The position numbers were made by a program, and so were the translations under genes. A model generated the notes under the pieces. The model was given only the letters and a program-made list of their open reading frames with translations, did no database searches and was not told the DNA's origin. This document shows, one piece after another, positions 31,917-42,014 of a DNA stretch of 64,000 nucleotides. How positions within the stretch are numbered: position 1 is the stretch's first letter; each line of letters opens with the position of its first letter. Location of the stretch: assembly GCA_037176705.1 (NCBI GenBank), contig CM073896.1, positions 23,572,708 to 23,636,707 of the forward strand. Direction: 5' to 3'. The stretch is from Molossus alvarezi (lineage: Eukaryota > Chordata > Mammalia > Chiroptera > Molossidae).

Positions 31917-32189
31917 TTTTATTTATTTATTTATTTTTAATCCTCAATTGAGGATATTTTTCTGTTTTATCTTCAGATAGAGTGTGAGGGAGGGAGAGAG
32001 GGAGAGAAAGGGCAAGAGAGAGAGAAACATAGATGTGGGAGGGACACAGCGACTGGTTGCCTCCCGCACGACCCTGACCAGGGCCAGGGACAAACTGTAA
32101 CCGAGGTACGTGCCCTTGACCAGAATCAAACCCATGACTCTTTGGTCTGGGGGTTGACGCTTGAACCACTGAGCCAAACCAGCCAGGGC
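31917..32189 (-). mobile_element. Ves SINE
   Basis: Full-length Ves on -: 'gcacgaccctgaccagggcc' and 'cgaggtacgtgcccttgacc' on +, tail 'cctcaattgaggatattttt' on +, with an ATTT-rich 3' end. A 14-bp perfect TSD (tcaactctatttta at 31903-31916 and 32190-32203) flanks it. Confidence 0.95.
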
Positions 32190-32203
32190 TCAACTCTATT
32201 TTA

Positions 32204-32371
32204 AATTAATAGTTTATCTTCATAGCTAAAATACGATCATTGTTGAAATGTTTCTTTAAAAAAATAACTGTCTCTCTATCCAAAAGCAATTATTATTCAT
32301 GATTTTATGTATTTCTCTCCCATAAGTTACTACACAAAGTTTCTTGTATGTGTTTTACCAGTTGTTTTTCG
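32204..32371. other. AT-rich sequence, possibly old L1
   Basis: The AT-rich text resembles the flank seen again after the next Ves (32613-32740). The two may be one old LINE remnant split by that SINE. Confidence 0.3.
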
Positions 32372-32378
32372 TGTATAT

Positions 32379-32605
32379 TTATTTATTTATTTATTTTTAA
32401 ATATTTTTTCTTTATTGATTTTAGAGAGAGAGGAAGGGAGAGGGGAGAGATAGATAGAAACATTGATGAGAAAGAACATCAATTGGCCTCCTGCATGCCC
32501 CCTCTGGGGATCAGGCCTACAACCTGGGCATGTGCCCTGACCGGGAATCAAACCAGTGACCTCTTGGTGCTTGACGCTCAACCACTGAGCCACATCGGCC
32601 AGGCC
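32379..32605 (-). mobile_element. Ves SINE, 'Leu-like short-tail' form
   Basis: On +: 'ctttattgattttagagaga', 'aaagaacatcaattggcctc', 'acctgggcatgtgccctgac', 'gacgctcaaccactgagcca', the same layout as the copy at 713-927. Only a 7-bp flanking repeat (tgtatat) is visible, so the exact ends are uncertain. Confidence 0.9.
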
Positions 32606-32612
32606 TGTATAT

Positions 32613-32740
32613 GTTTTTTTAATCTGGCTTTATTGTCTTTAACATTAGATCATAAGTAATTGACCCTGCTTTCACATAAGCTTCATTTGTGTCCGTTTTT
32701 CAAATTCTGCATAACACTCCATCATTGTTGTCCATTTAGA
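32613..32740 (-). repeat. Old L1 remnant
   Basis: 'aaattctgcataacactcca', then 'tcattgttgtccatttagag' recalls the reverse complement of old L1 ORF2 3' sequence ('ctgcataatattccattgt ... ttggacatttaggttg'). Confidence 0.4.
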
Positions 32741-33344
32741 GAACTCCGAAGTCACTCTAAAGAGGCATTTCTCTCCTCCGGCTCTCTTACTTCCTTCTCC
32801 TCCCACTCCATCTTTCTTGCTTTCCTCTTTTGACAAATCACATTATTCTGTGGCGAAAGCGCATTTGGGTCAGCTCAGCTGAAGCTCAGACTCAAGACTA
32901 AGGAGTTCTCTGTGATTAAACACAGAAAAACTTTTCAACCTTTCCTGCTGTTGGGAACTGAACATGGACAGCTCCACTGGTAAATATTCCTTTAGCCCTG
33001 GTGTCACAGAGAGGTGACTGATGGCATTTATACTCGAGCACAGCACTCTAAAATTGGTAACATACTTTGTAGGGACATAGATAATTCTCTCTGTGAAGTT
33101 TACCATTATTACTCTAAGATGAAATTAGTATTCCCCTCCTGAGCATTTTAACTAAGCTTTGCTTTTAGCCATCACACATTCACCTTATTCCACTTAGTTC
33201 TACTATTATTTGTGGAATGGTTTTTCCTCCATAAATAATGACTTTGAGTAGAGTCATTCATCCACCCACAGGAGTGTGGGCACTGACTATACTTGTGTAA
33301 GACATGTCTGGTTAGAGGAAGCAACCAATATATTTTCAAATAAA
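32741..33344. other. Unique sequence, nothing recognised
   Basis: Ordinary composition and no open frame above 80 codons. Confidence 0.35.
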
Positions 33345-33440
33345 TTGTCAATAAACAAATGTTCATTGGGTGCCTACTCTATACCAGGTACTAGGATAGG
33401 CAGTAGAATAAAACACATTTCATTCCTTCTGGAAGAGGCA
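33345..33440 (-). repeat. L2 LINE 3'-end fragment
   Basis: 'ttgtcaataaacaaatgttc', then 'attgggtgcctactctatac' and 'caggtactaggatagg' match the reverse complement of the L2 3' end (…ccagcgcctagcacagtgcctggcacatagtaggtgctcaataaatgttt in family terms). Confidence 0.5.
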
Positions 33441-35454
33441 AGGGAACCGATTTGAGCTTTTATCCAGCGGGTATACTTTAGGCAGTAAGAAAACCCACAC
33501 TTCACTGCATTCTCTAACTTGGTATCCGTGTCTAATAGAGCCAATAAATTAAGCCTTTTGGCGGGGTAAAATATCTCGAGCAAAATTCAGACTGGGGAAG
33601 CACTATTAAACAGCAAGCCATAAAATAACTGTGAACCTGCTTATGAACCACCTTGAAAGTCATTTCAAGACAGCAGAGAAGAAACTGATTACCAGAAACA
33701 ATAGCTGCCAGGATCTTTTACACCAGTCCCTTATAAATGGGAGTCACCTTCGCAATCTTCCCAGCCTCCCACTGAGAAAAAAGTAACTTGTATTTAAAGA
33801 TTTATACTATCTACTTAAAGGTGACCTGGAATGGAATTTGCTACCTTTTTAACTTCTCCAGGTCCAAAATCACTGTGACACAGTCAATCCTACCAGCTAA
33901 CTTAAATTGCCTTACAGGCTGTATCAAGAAATGGTTTTTCAGTTCTCAAGGCCTGTTGTCGTCTAAATCCCACTGACCCCTGCCCTTGACTAACAAGAAG
34001 GTTTGGGGGGTTTCTATGACACACCCCCAGGCCCTAAGGATTAAATTAACCACTTCAGCATGAACATGAAGGTGTCTCCGTTGCATGGAAACCAATCCAG
34101 TGTGCCTGGCGGCTGCTGAGCAGTTGTGACGGTCCTCAGTACCCAGCAGGATGGCACCCCACTGTGGAGGGAGCTTCTCCATGGGCACTAGCATTCTGGC
34201 CAAAGGGAGTATCAGCAACTCGTTCTCAGTCTCCCTAACTATAGGAAGGCAGGAAGGCAAAGACCTCTGGTGTCCTGCATAGTCACGTATCCCAAACCTC
34301 CCCAGGTAGAAAAATATCCTTCAACGATTACATGGTTTACAGCCAACAGTCCTTTACAACTAATTATTCTGTTTCCTCGGGATCCAACAGGATACACTAT
34401 TTCATTAGACATACTATCAACTGGGTTTTCTTTTTGTTTATAATCATGGTAGAAAATCAAATATACCCATTTTGGAAACTATCTAAGATAAATACACTAT
34501 GATCATGCTGTAATGCAGAGCAACACACGGGGACTGTGTGGCCTATTCAAACCTCCGTGTCAAAGCAGATACGGCAGTTTTCAGAAAAAAATTACAGTCC
34601 TGGTTGTACGTGCTCTGAGGCCCATCTCTAAACCTATAAGATGTGAGCATCAATTCAGGTGCACATCTCAGTTAGATTCCTGTTTTGGGATCTCCCCCCC
34701 CCCCCCCCCGCCGCCACTATGGGATCTTGATTCTGTCTGCTGTCCCATCAATGGTCCAAGAACATGGACCTGCCCTACCTGGTAATCATATCCAAGGTGC
34801 TTGCTTGGCAGCACCAATGACCTTGAACTTTGTCTTGCAATCTTCCCAGAAGCTCAGCTGCCCAAATTCATGTTTGTGGAAGGTCCTAAAGCACATTCAT
34901 GTATTCATTGCTCTAAATACTCTAAAATGCACCCTCTAGTCAATAGTTCTCTACCTTATTAAAAATGTATTTCAGAGTTGTACTATCCTAATAATGTATA
35001 AAAGATGGGAAGGAAGATTGAATGGAGCCTGTCACTACTAATTATGGACAACTGGTGACTTCCCCCTCCAGGGATCACTCCAGACTACTCTGGCATTACA
35101 CAAACCCCAAATGACAGGAATGACCCTTGTGGGTAAGCGGTAAAACAAGCCAACACAGACACTTCAAAACACTCTCCCGCACCACAAGCTGATTTTATGG
35201 CGGCATAACTTGGTGTGTTTAACTTCTTTAGGCCTCCCATTCTACAGCTGTGAAATGGATATCATCAAACCTTCCTCACTGGTTTCTGATAAGAAACAGA
35301 ATATTGAGCAGCAAGCATAACACTTCTAACTTCTGTATTATGTCTAAGCCTGCCCTGATTACTAATCTCTAGAAGAGATTGTTATCTGTAATTGAAACAC
35401 ATTTATTTTCTTATCACAATTTCAATTATATATTAATTCGGGTGTTCATTATCT
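33441..35454. other. Long stretch without a recognised gene; C16 tract
   Basis: C16 at 34694-34709, followed by GCCGCC, is the only strong landmark. Open frames up to 104 codons lie on both strands without motifs. Confidence 0.4.
34694..34709. repeat. C16 homopolymer (G16 on the minus strand)
   Basis: Sixteen C in a row followed by GCCGCC. Long G/C homopolymers are rare in mammals and can form a G-quadruplex on the G strand. It is also a likely sequencing-error site. Confidence 0.9.
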
Positions 35455-35575
35455 ACCAACCCCATTAGATTTTGAGCTCTGTACGCTGTTGAGCTCTAGT
35501 GCCCATAATGTCCTCAATGATACTTAAATAACTGATCAAATAACTAAATAAATGAATAAATGAATGAGTTGGGGT
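35455..35575 (+). repeat. L2 LINE 3' end
   Basis: 'attttgagctctgtacgctg', 'agctctagtgcccataatgt' and a closing AATGAATAAATGAATGAG match the L2 3' end plan ('gactgtgagctcc...', '...aatgaatgaatg'). Confidence 0.5.
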
Positions 35576-36306
35576 ATTAAAATTTAACAAAAACATTAAG
35601 TAACAATAGCTGCTTTTACTTTTTAGTATTACAAAATCATGGGCATTTGATATACTGTCATGGAAAAATTTTACTCTTTTTGCTACTTGCTAAAATGTTA
35701 GGCAGGTCATTTGGAACATGATCAAATTCACTTGTATACTAGCCATGAATTTCAGAATCGATGGACTACTGTATTCTTCTGCATTAATACTCCTTATATA
35801 CAAAAAGTAACTTACATTTACAAGACCAAGTTAAGTGATAATACCAGGTAAATAAATGATATGAGAGCTAACTGGTTTCATATATGTGTATATGTGATAA
35901 ATATATGGCTTCTAGTTATGTACATACTATATAGATGTACTAGTTATTTAAAACATCACATATCTACAACAAAATATTTCTAGTGCTTGTGCTCATACAA
36001 TCTTTGGAATTTTTCTCCCTATTGTATTTATCTTCATGACCTTTTCTTCTATAATTATGGAGGATTATTTATGTATTTAAATTTCTAAAATTCTAAATAA
36101 AAGGCACTTATGAATTTAATTTTAAAATTGTTCAAATGAATATGTTTTATCATGCATTTAAAATTCATGAAATACTCCTTTGTCAGCTTTTAAAAAATGT
36201 ATTTGGAAAATAAGGTTAACACAACCATAGAGCCTTGGGATCATTTCCTCTATTTCCTCCACCCTGTACTCAGTATACTTCGTAAAAAGCAAAAACATTT
36301 ACACTT
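35576..36306. other. AT-rich sequence, nothing recognised
   Basis: Very AT-rich, with TATATGTGTATATG-like stretches near 35880. Nothing else is recognised. Confidence 0.4.
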
Positions 36307-36320
36307 AAAAAGAATGTTTT

Positions 36321-36447
36321 GCCCTGGCCACTATGGTTCAGTGGTTAGAGTACTGGCACCTGGACCAAAGGGTTATAGGTTCAATCCTCAACCTTGGTCT
36401 GGGCTCAAGCAAAAGGCAACCAATCTATATGTCTCTCACAAATCAAC

Positions 36448-36496
<49 letters not shown>

Positions 36497-36561
36497 CTCT
36501 CCCTCCCTTCCTCCCACTCTCTTTAAAAATCAATGGAAAAATGTCCTTGGGTGAGAATTAC
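36321..36561 (+). mobile_element. Ves SINE with a long (TC)n
   Basis: Head 'ccctggccactatggttcag', diverged A/B boxes, 'aggcaaccaatctatatgtc', pure (TC)20 at 36451-36491, tail 'atggaaaaatgtccttgggt'. A TSD of 14 bp with a few mismatches (aaaaagaatgtttt at 36307-36320, aaaaagaacatttc at 36562-36575) flanks it, so this is an older copy. Confidence 0.93.
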
Positions 36562-36575
36562 AAAAAGAACATTTC

Positions 36576-36879
36576 ATTTTGATAAAGCCCTTGAACACAT
36601 GTGAAGAGAGTCCTGTTTACTTGGATCTAAGGAGTACAGCACTTGTTCTGTACAGACTGCTTCCCATAGCATGTCGAGTCAGTGGTATCAGCTGGGCTGG
36701 GGAAGACGCTCAGATTTTTCTCCAAATCTCCAGGGGCCAAGTTCATATCACACATGTGTCTAAAGTCCCTACTGTATGTTAACAATGAGACAGAAAGTGC
36801 TTCTTGGCTTCCTGTGGAGGGCTCTGCATGAGGACGAGAGATAGACATTTAGTACTAAAGTAGTAGGAATAGTATTGGC
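36576..36879. other. Unique sequence, nothing recognised
   Basis: Short open frames only. No repeat is seen. Confidence 0.35.
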
Positions 36880-37030
36880 AGATAACATTTAGTCCTCATA
36901 AAAGTCCCTGTTTAGTAGATTCAATTATTATCTCTATTTACAAATGAGGCAAACAGAGGCCCAGAAAAGGAAGTAACCTGCCCGAAGCTACACAATTGGT
37001 GGTGGAGGTAGGATGGGGATGCAGGGGTTG
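36880..37030 (-). repeat. MIR SINE
   Basis: 'aacatttagtcctcataaaa', 'tttacaaatgaggcaaacag' and 'ctgcccgaagctacacaatt' match the reverse complement of MIR. A Ves has inserted just downstream (37047). Confidence 0.78.
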
Positions 37031-37046
37031 ATGCCAGAACTTGTCC

Positions 37047-37256
37047 ACTTTTTTTTTTTTAATGTGTTTTCATTGATTTTTTTAGAGAGAGAGATAGAAA
37101 CATCGTTGTGAGAGAGAAACATTGATCAGCTGCCTCCTGCACATCCCCCACTAGGGATTGAGCCCGCAACCCAGGCATGTGCCCTGACCAGGAATCGAAC
37201 CAGGACCTCTCAGTCCATGGGATGACGTTCAATTCACTGAGCCACACTGGCCAGGC
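37047..37256 (-). mobile_element. Ves SINE, 'Leu-like short-tail' form
   Basis: On +: T12, 'cattgatttttttagagaga', 'ctgcctcctgcacatccccc', 'caggcatgtgccctgaccag', 'ctgagccacactggccaggc'. A 9-bp exact repeat (aacttgtcc at 37038-37046 and 37261-37269) is the core of a diverged TSD. Confidence 0.92.
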
Positions 37257-37269
37257 CTGTAACTTGTCC

Positions 37270-37569
37270 TCGTAACTGCTACTCTCTACTACCTCTCAAC
37301 TCGACTGAAACCAACATCACTAAAAACCCACATGACTCATACAAGATCACCAACGTTTCTATATACCACTGAAGATTTTTCTTTTGCTTGGAAATGAATG
37401 CTTTATATACACTCAACATAGTTGTTTTGACTGGATAATATCATGAAATCTTAAAATATTACTGTGTCTGCCTGGATTTTTTCCTTTCTCTTTCAAATTA
37501 GTAACTGTTCTACACCTCACTTCAGGGAAGATAAAGGGTGTGAGTTTTCAAAGTCTAAGCCTGTGGGGG
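37270..37569. other. Unique sequence, nothing recognised
   Basis: AT-rich with no landmark. Confidence 0.35.
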
Positions 37570-37736
37570 AGTTGTCAGATAAAACACCAGATGCCCAGTT
37601 AAATTCAAATTTCAGATAAATAACAAATCATTCTTTATTATGAGTGTATTCCATGCAAAATCTGGAACATATTTATATTTTAAAATTCTTTATTCAACTT
37701 TAACTGGGCATCCTCTATTTTATTTGCTAAAACCTT
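37570..37736. repeat. Palindromic DNA-transposon-like repeat
   Basis: The two halves are inverted copies: 'cagataaaacaccagatgcc' then 'cagttaaattcaaatttcag' on the left, 'aactgggcatcctctatttt' then 'atttgc' on the right. This pattern ('...gcccagttaaatttgaatttcagataaa...' in palindrome) occurs in a common old mammalian MITE whose name I cannot give with certainty. No TSD could be assigned. Confidence 0.6.
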
Positions 37737-37834
37737 ATCCTAGGGATAACTTGGATAGTTTATGAAGAAAGCAGAAGGATAGGAAATGCACACAACAGGC
37801 AGATAATCTTCAAAAAACAAAAAGGCAGAGGAAG

Positions 37835-38052
37835 TCCGGCCAGTGTGGTTCAGTGGTTGAGCATCGATCTGTACACCAGGAGGTGGCTGGTTCGATTCCC
37901 AGTCAGGACACATGCCTAGGTTGTGGGCCTAATCCTTAGTGAGGGGCATGCAGGAGGTGGCCAATTGATGTTCTCTCTCATCCATGTTTCTATCTCTCCC
38001 TCTCTCTTCTTCTCTCTCTAAAATCAATAAAGGAAAAAATATATAAATAAAT
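37835..38052 (+). mobile_element. Ves SINE, 'Leu-like short-tail' form
   Basis: Head 'ccggccagtgtggttcagtg', 'ggctggttcgattcccagtc' (B box), 'tggccaattgatgttctctc', CT stretch, tail 'taaaatcaataaaggaaaaa'. A TSD of about 15 bp (aaaaaggcagaggaag 37819-37834, aaaaagcaggaggga 38053-38067) flanks it. Confidence 0.94.
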
Positions 38053-38067
38053 AAAAAGCAGGAGGGA

Positions 38068-38355
38068 GGATGTCTTGTCAGAGGAAACCATAAGCTGCCT
38101 CACAAAAGACTCCAGTGTCCGAGGGTAGCAAGGTAGGAGCAGAGAGCTGCCAGCCCCAAAGATAGTGAGGATGGACCCCTGGCTGGCCATTTCCAACGTG
38201 TAGTTGATACTGGAGCCATGCTACAACTCCAAGTTATAAAACTAGAATATAACACAGAAGCCCAATTCAGAAGGCTGGGCCAAAATAAAGGCACTCTGGG
38301 TAAAGAGGAGAGTTATGACATAGGAAAAATATGGATACTCATTGGTTTTTATTGA
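38068..38355. other. Unique sequence, nothing recognised
   Basis: This is the left flank of the TMEM237 retrocopy, and a 132-codon minus-strand open frame (38242-38640) runs from here into the retrocopy in antisense. That frame is spurious. Confidence 0.4.
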
Positions 38356-39608
38356 AGAAAATAATACTAGGCTCCCTCGGGCATGCGGTAGTTGCGCCCA
38401 GGGAGCCCGGCAGGGAAAGCGCCATGAGGGCTGACTCGGGGCTTCGGTTGGAGGACCACCCGAGTCCTCCATGAGCCCTTCCACCTGTGCCAAGATAATA
38501 TTCCACTTAGTTGTCCTAAGAAAAAGAAGCCGAGAACAAAAACAATGCTGGCAAGTGCTTCCTTGGAAAGTCTTGTTCAGACTGCTATTCATGGGCCATC
38601 TGAGAGCAGTGGGCGACCAACTAAAGAACCCATAGAGCATCCAGAAGGTCCTGTTGAAAGGAGACAGAAGGAGACAGGGCCACCTCTTGAATTGGAGACT
38701 GCCTTCACCCAGAAGGCATCTCGTCCATCTTTATTGCAAAATGAAAATGGTAGCGATGTGGAGCTAGTGGGGGAGCCCACTATTCCAAAACCTCAAAGGA
38801 AGACAAAGAGAATTCAGCCAGCAGAACTGCATATGCCAGTGAGCTAGGAGTGCAAGATGAAGACACAATGACTGATGAGCGGAGGAGTCCAGAGTAACGT
38901 TTGTGTTCACTGCACCCACTGGCCTCAGCCAGCCTGGAGGCAAAGGGTTTGTGGGAAAAAGCCAGCAATTCCAGGCCGCGGATCATTCAGAGTTGATAAA
39001 GACCACAGAAAATATAGACGTGTCAATACACCTGAAGCCTTCCTGGACGACCTGAACGGTGCACTTAGAGTGCACCAGGCTTTCAGGATGGCTGGTCTCT
39101 TTCCTCATGGCTTCTTGGCTGACTGTGCTGTGTGGAATATTATTATGATATATGTTCTAGCAGGAGATCAGCTCTCTAACCTCTCAAACCTGCTGCAACA
39201 ATACAAGACGTTAGCATATCCATTCCAGAATCTTCTCTACTTGCTTTTGGCTCTAAATACAGTTTCAGCTTTTAACAAGATTGACTTTGCCAAAATGTCA
39301 GTAGCAATCCAAAATTTTCCTGCCCTGGATCCAAAAGCTTTTGCACCTTTCTAGTTGATGTTCTCCTCTGAGGTGGAAGAATACTCTGATAAGGATAAGG
39401 GAATCAAAGCCTCTTCATGATGCCAACTCACCTTCAGAGGAATAATAACACAGTATTTTGAATTCTTCCCATTCTTGTTTTTAATTGTATTTTTATAAGA
39501 TATTTAGAGGTGTATTTGGAATTGAGTTTTTGATTATGTAACACTGAAAAAATTCTCAAGATTATGGAAAATGTTAAATTGCATCTGCAATTTATACCCA
39601 AACATTAT

Positions 39609-39708
39609 TTTTTTTTTTATTTTTTGTTAATCCTCACCCAAGGATATTTTTCCATTGATTTTTAGAGATAGTGGGAGAAAGAGAGAGAGAGAGTGAGAGA
39701 GAGTGAGA

Positions 39709-39746
<38 letters not shown>

Positions 39747-39906
39747 TCAATGTGAGAGAGACACATCGATTGGTTGCCTCCCGCATGACCCTGACTAGAG
39801 CCAGAACCAAACCTGCAACCCAGGTACATGCCCTTGACCAGAATCAAACCTAAGACCCAAGGGTCTGAGGGTCAACACTGTAACTACCAAGCCAAACCTG
39901 CCAAGG
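39609..39906 (-). mobile_element. Ves SINE inside the TMEM237 pseudogene 3'UTR
   Basis: Full-length Ves on -, with (GA)n at about 39686-39741 and 'gcatgaccctgactagagcc' on +. A perfect 12-bp TSD (cccaaacattat at 39597-39608 and 39907-39918) lies within the retrocopy's 3'UTR. The Ves therefore arrived after the retrocopy and gives it a minimum age. Confidence 0.95.
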
Positions 39907-40256
39907 CCCAAACATTATCTTAATGACAAAGGAGATGATGAGCTAGAAACAAGTAGGTGAAAGTGTTTACTTTCTGTTCTTTCAAATTAGTTGCATTTAT
40001 AATCATTATCTTAAAAAGCACTAATACAGAAAAAGCCATAACTTTAGTACTACAAAAAATATATCAGGTTTAAACATAAATTTAGGGAATAAGAAAGAAG
40101 GGGGAAAAAGACCTTCATTATTTATTTTTGGCATCTCCTTAATGAATTAATTGAAATATGAAATTTATATTTTTTGAAAGTGACTTCATGGTTGTATATT
40201 ATATAATAAGTATAATGTAATATAATTTAGCTTGAAAGACGCTTTACTTCATGGCT

Positions 40257-40268
40257 AATAAAAATAAA
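40257..40268 (+). terminator. Two tandem poly(A) signals of the TMEM237 retrocopy
   Basis: AATAAA at 40257-40262 and again at 40263-40268, about 24 bp before the right TSD. This is the usual distance from signal to cleavage site, so the retrocopy end matches an mRNA 3' end. The poly(A) tail itself has decayed. Confidence 0.7.
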
Positions 40269-40306
40269 ATGTATCTTTTTTGTTTGGAAAATAGAAAAGA
40301 ATACTA

Positions 40307-40639
40307 AACTTCATCTCCTGAGGACTGGGATGGCTTAAGAATCCTCTTCTTCAGACGTGGCCATCCCAGAGGCTCACACAGAATCACATCTGCAGGTAAG
40401 GGCTGTTATCACACTAAATTCTGAGCGATAAACTGAAATGCTAATCGAATGCCCTGTGCCCATCCCTACACAGCAAACCAAGGAAACGAGGTAAGAGACA
40501 CACAAGCCCTGTTTCAGGCCTTTACAGTCTGGTGGACAAAAGCAACTGGTAAAGAGTTGAACTCTCAACTTGAGAGTTCTCCATGCACAATGCAAGTTAT
40601 CAGATGAGGGCAGGATTAGCTGTCTAGGAAGTGACAGAG
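40307..40639. other. Unique sequence, nothing recognised
   Basis: Right flank of the retrocopy. No landmark. Confidence 0.35.
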
Positions 40640-41035
40640 AGCTTTAAAGACCAAGCTGGTATTTGCCAAGAGGACAGTGTTGAAAAGGACAGTCCCTCTG
40701 AGGTCTGTTTGATATTTCTGGAACACACAATGGCCAGAAGAAGAAAGGAAGAAAAGTCGGCAGAAGCCAGATCATAAAAGACCTGTGACACAGACGCTTT
40801 CCACACTTGATGGCACACACCCATCTTGCTAAATGCAGGTTTTGGCTCAATCGGCGTGAAGTGGAGCCTTGGAGATTCTGCATGTCTAAGGAGTTGCCCT
40901 ACGAGGCTGGTCTGAGAATTATACGTGGAGTGGCAAGGCCGCATGCCATGCTTTAGCTCTCAAGCCTTTTCCAGCAGACAGTGGGGAGCCATCTGGTGAC
41001 TTCTCTAGCCAGGAAGTGACTAGAATGCAAAAAGG
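40640..41035 (-). repeat. L2 LINE remnant
   Basis: 'cagaagccagatcataaaag', 'acctgtgacacagac' and later 'gacagtggggagccatctgg' then 'gacttctctagccagg' fit the reverse complement of L2 ('gccagatcatgaagggcctt...', '...ggggagccactgaagg'). It is diverged and interrupted. Confidence 0.45.
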
Positions 41036-41816
41036 CTAGAAGCCGGTATAAGACTATCCCTTTGGCCAAGAAAGAAATGCCGACACTGACCACACTGACA
41101 ATAAAGCGAAGGGGATGAACTTAGTAATAGTGAAAAGGTAACATTGACATGAGTTGGCATTCAATGGAGGCACATACTACAATTATATGATATGGCTTGA
41201 GGTAGGTAACACTCATTGAGCATTTAGGGTGTCCTACTGTGATTAACTGGGACATACGACTTCAAGGCGGTCATTTTAAATGTACGGTTCAGCATGAGTC
41301 AAGCTGCTTTTGGGTCACTGCTGACATACATCGGGTCTTTCCAGATGGGGTGCAGATTCCTCTCGGGCAGGAACTGGTCATTGCTCATTGAGTCCCCAGC
41401 ACTGAGCACATGCCCGATGCATGAGGCTTCCTCCCCGACTGCCACTCTGCTGATGCGCAGACACCCCACCGGATCAGACACACTGCTTCACGAAGAGGAA
41501 AGCAAGGGAAACTTCCCAAGCCTCAGTCCCCACAGTTCCTCACTTATTTTCCCTCTTTTCATGTAAAACTCTGAAATAATAAGAGACTTCCATGCCAGCA
41601 CTGTAGCTGAGAGTTTGCTCATTTCTCAGGCTCCAGAATAACACCCTGAGCACAGATCCCAGGAGTCCGTCCCCCTTAGTGACTGGTTAGAGTTCACGTC
41701 TCTACCTCCTACTGATGATTACTTGTTTTGATATCACGGATTGCTTAGCATGACTGAACACCTGTGCTAATTGCTTTCTCTCCTTAGAATCTGATTTTCA
41801 ACAGTTTGAAATGTTA
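41036..41816. other. Unique sequence, nothing recognised
   Basis: A 90-codon + open frame (41294-41566) has no familiar motif. No repeat can be named. Confidence 0.35.
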
Positions 41817-41824
41817 ACTTAAGC

Positions 41825-42006
41825 CAGAGGTTCTTAGCCCAGCTACAGGTTAGAATCACCTAGGATTAGTTTTGAATGCTCAGACTCAACCCCCATGGAT
41901 TCTAATTTCACTGGACTGAAGTGGGTCCCAGGTATCGAAGGGTGTATAAGCCTCCCCCTCCCCCTCCCCGTTGATCACGATGGACACCGGAGGCTGAGAA
42001 TCGCTG
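41825..42006 (+). mobile_element. MER5A-like hAT MITE
   Basis: Ends 'cagaggttcttag' and 'ctgagaatcgctg' are inverted repeats of the MER5A type (CAGTGGTTCTCAA). Inside are 'ggttagaatcacctaggatt', 'gactcaacccccatggattc', 'agtgggtcccagg'. The 8-bp flanks acttaagc (41817-41824) and atttaagt (42007-42014) agree at six positions, as expected for an old hAT TSD. A small (CCCCTC)n block at about 41951-41970 is an internal expansion. Confidence 0.8.
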
Positions 42007-42014
42007 ATTTAAGT

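Larger units (their letters stand above)
38370..40292 (+). pseudogene. TMEM237: TMEM237 processed pseudogene (retrocopy)
   Basis: TMEM237 is a multi-pass membrane protein of the ciliary transition zone, mutated in Joubert syndrome. Pieces of its protein are readable: [11 protein letters not shown] at 38424; [16 protein letters not shown] and LASASLESL near 38492-38580; [31 protein letters not shown] in another frame near 38980; the membrane part [15 protein letters not shown] to [18 protein letters not shown] (39075-39220); and the C-terminus MFSSEVEEYSDKDKGIKASS ending at 39420. The copy has no introns, at least four frameshifts and stops, and lacks about 70 residues between [10 protein letters not shown] (39350) and the C-terminus. 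Two AATAAA signals (40257, 40263) precede the end. A 14-bp TSD with one mismatch (agaaaataatacta 38356-38369, agaaaagaatacta 40293-40306) shows L1-mediated retroposition. Confidence 0.93.

Noticed and set aside
38242..38640. 132-codon minus-strand frame
   Set aside because: It runs antisense into the TMEM237 retrocopy and has no features of its own.
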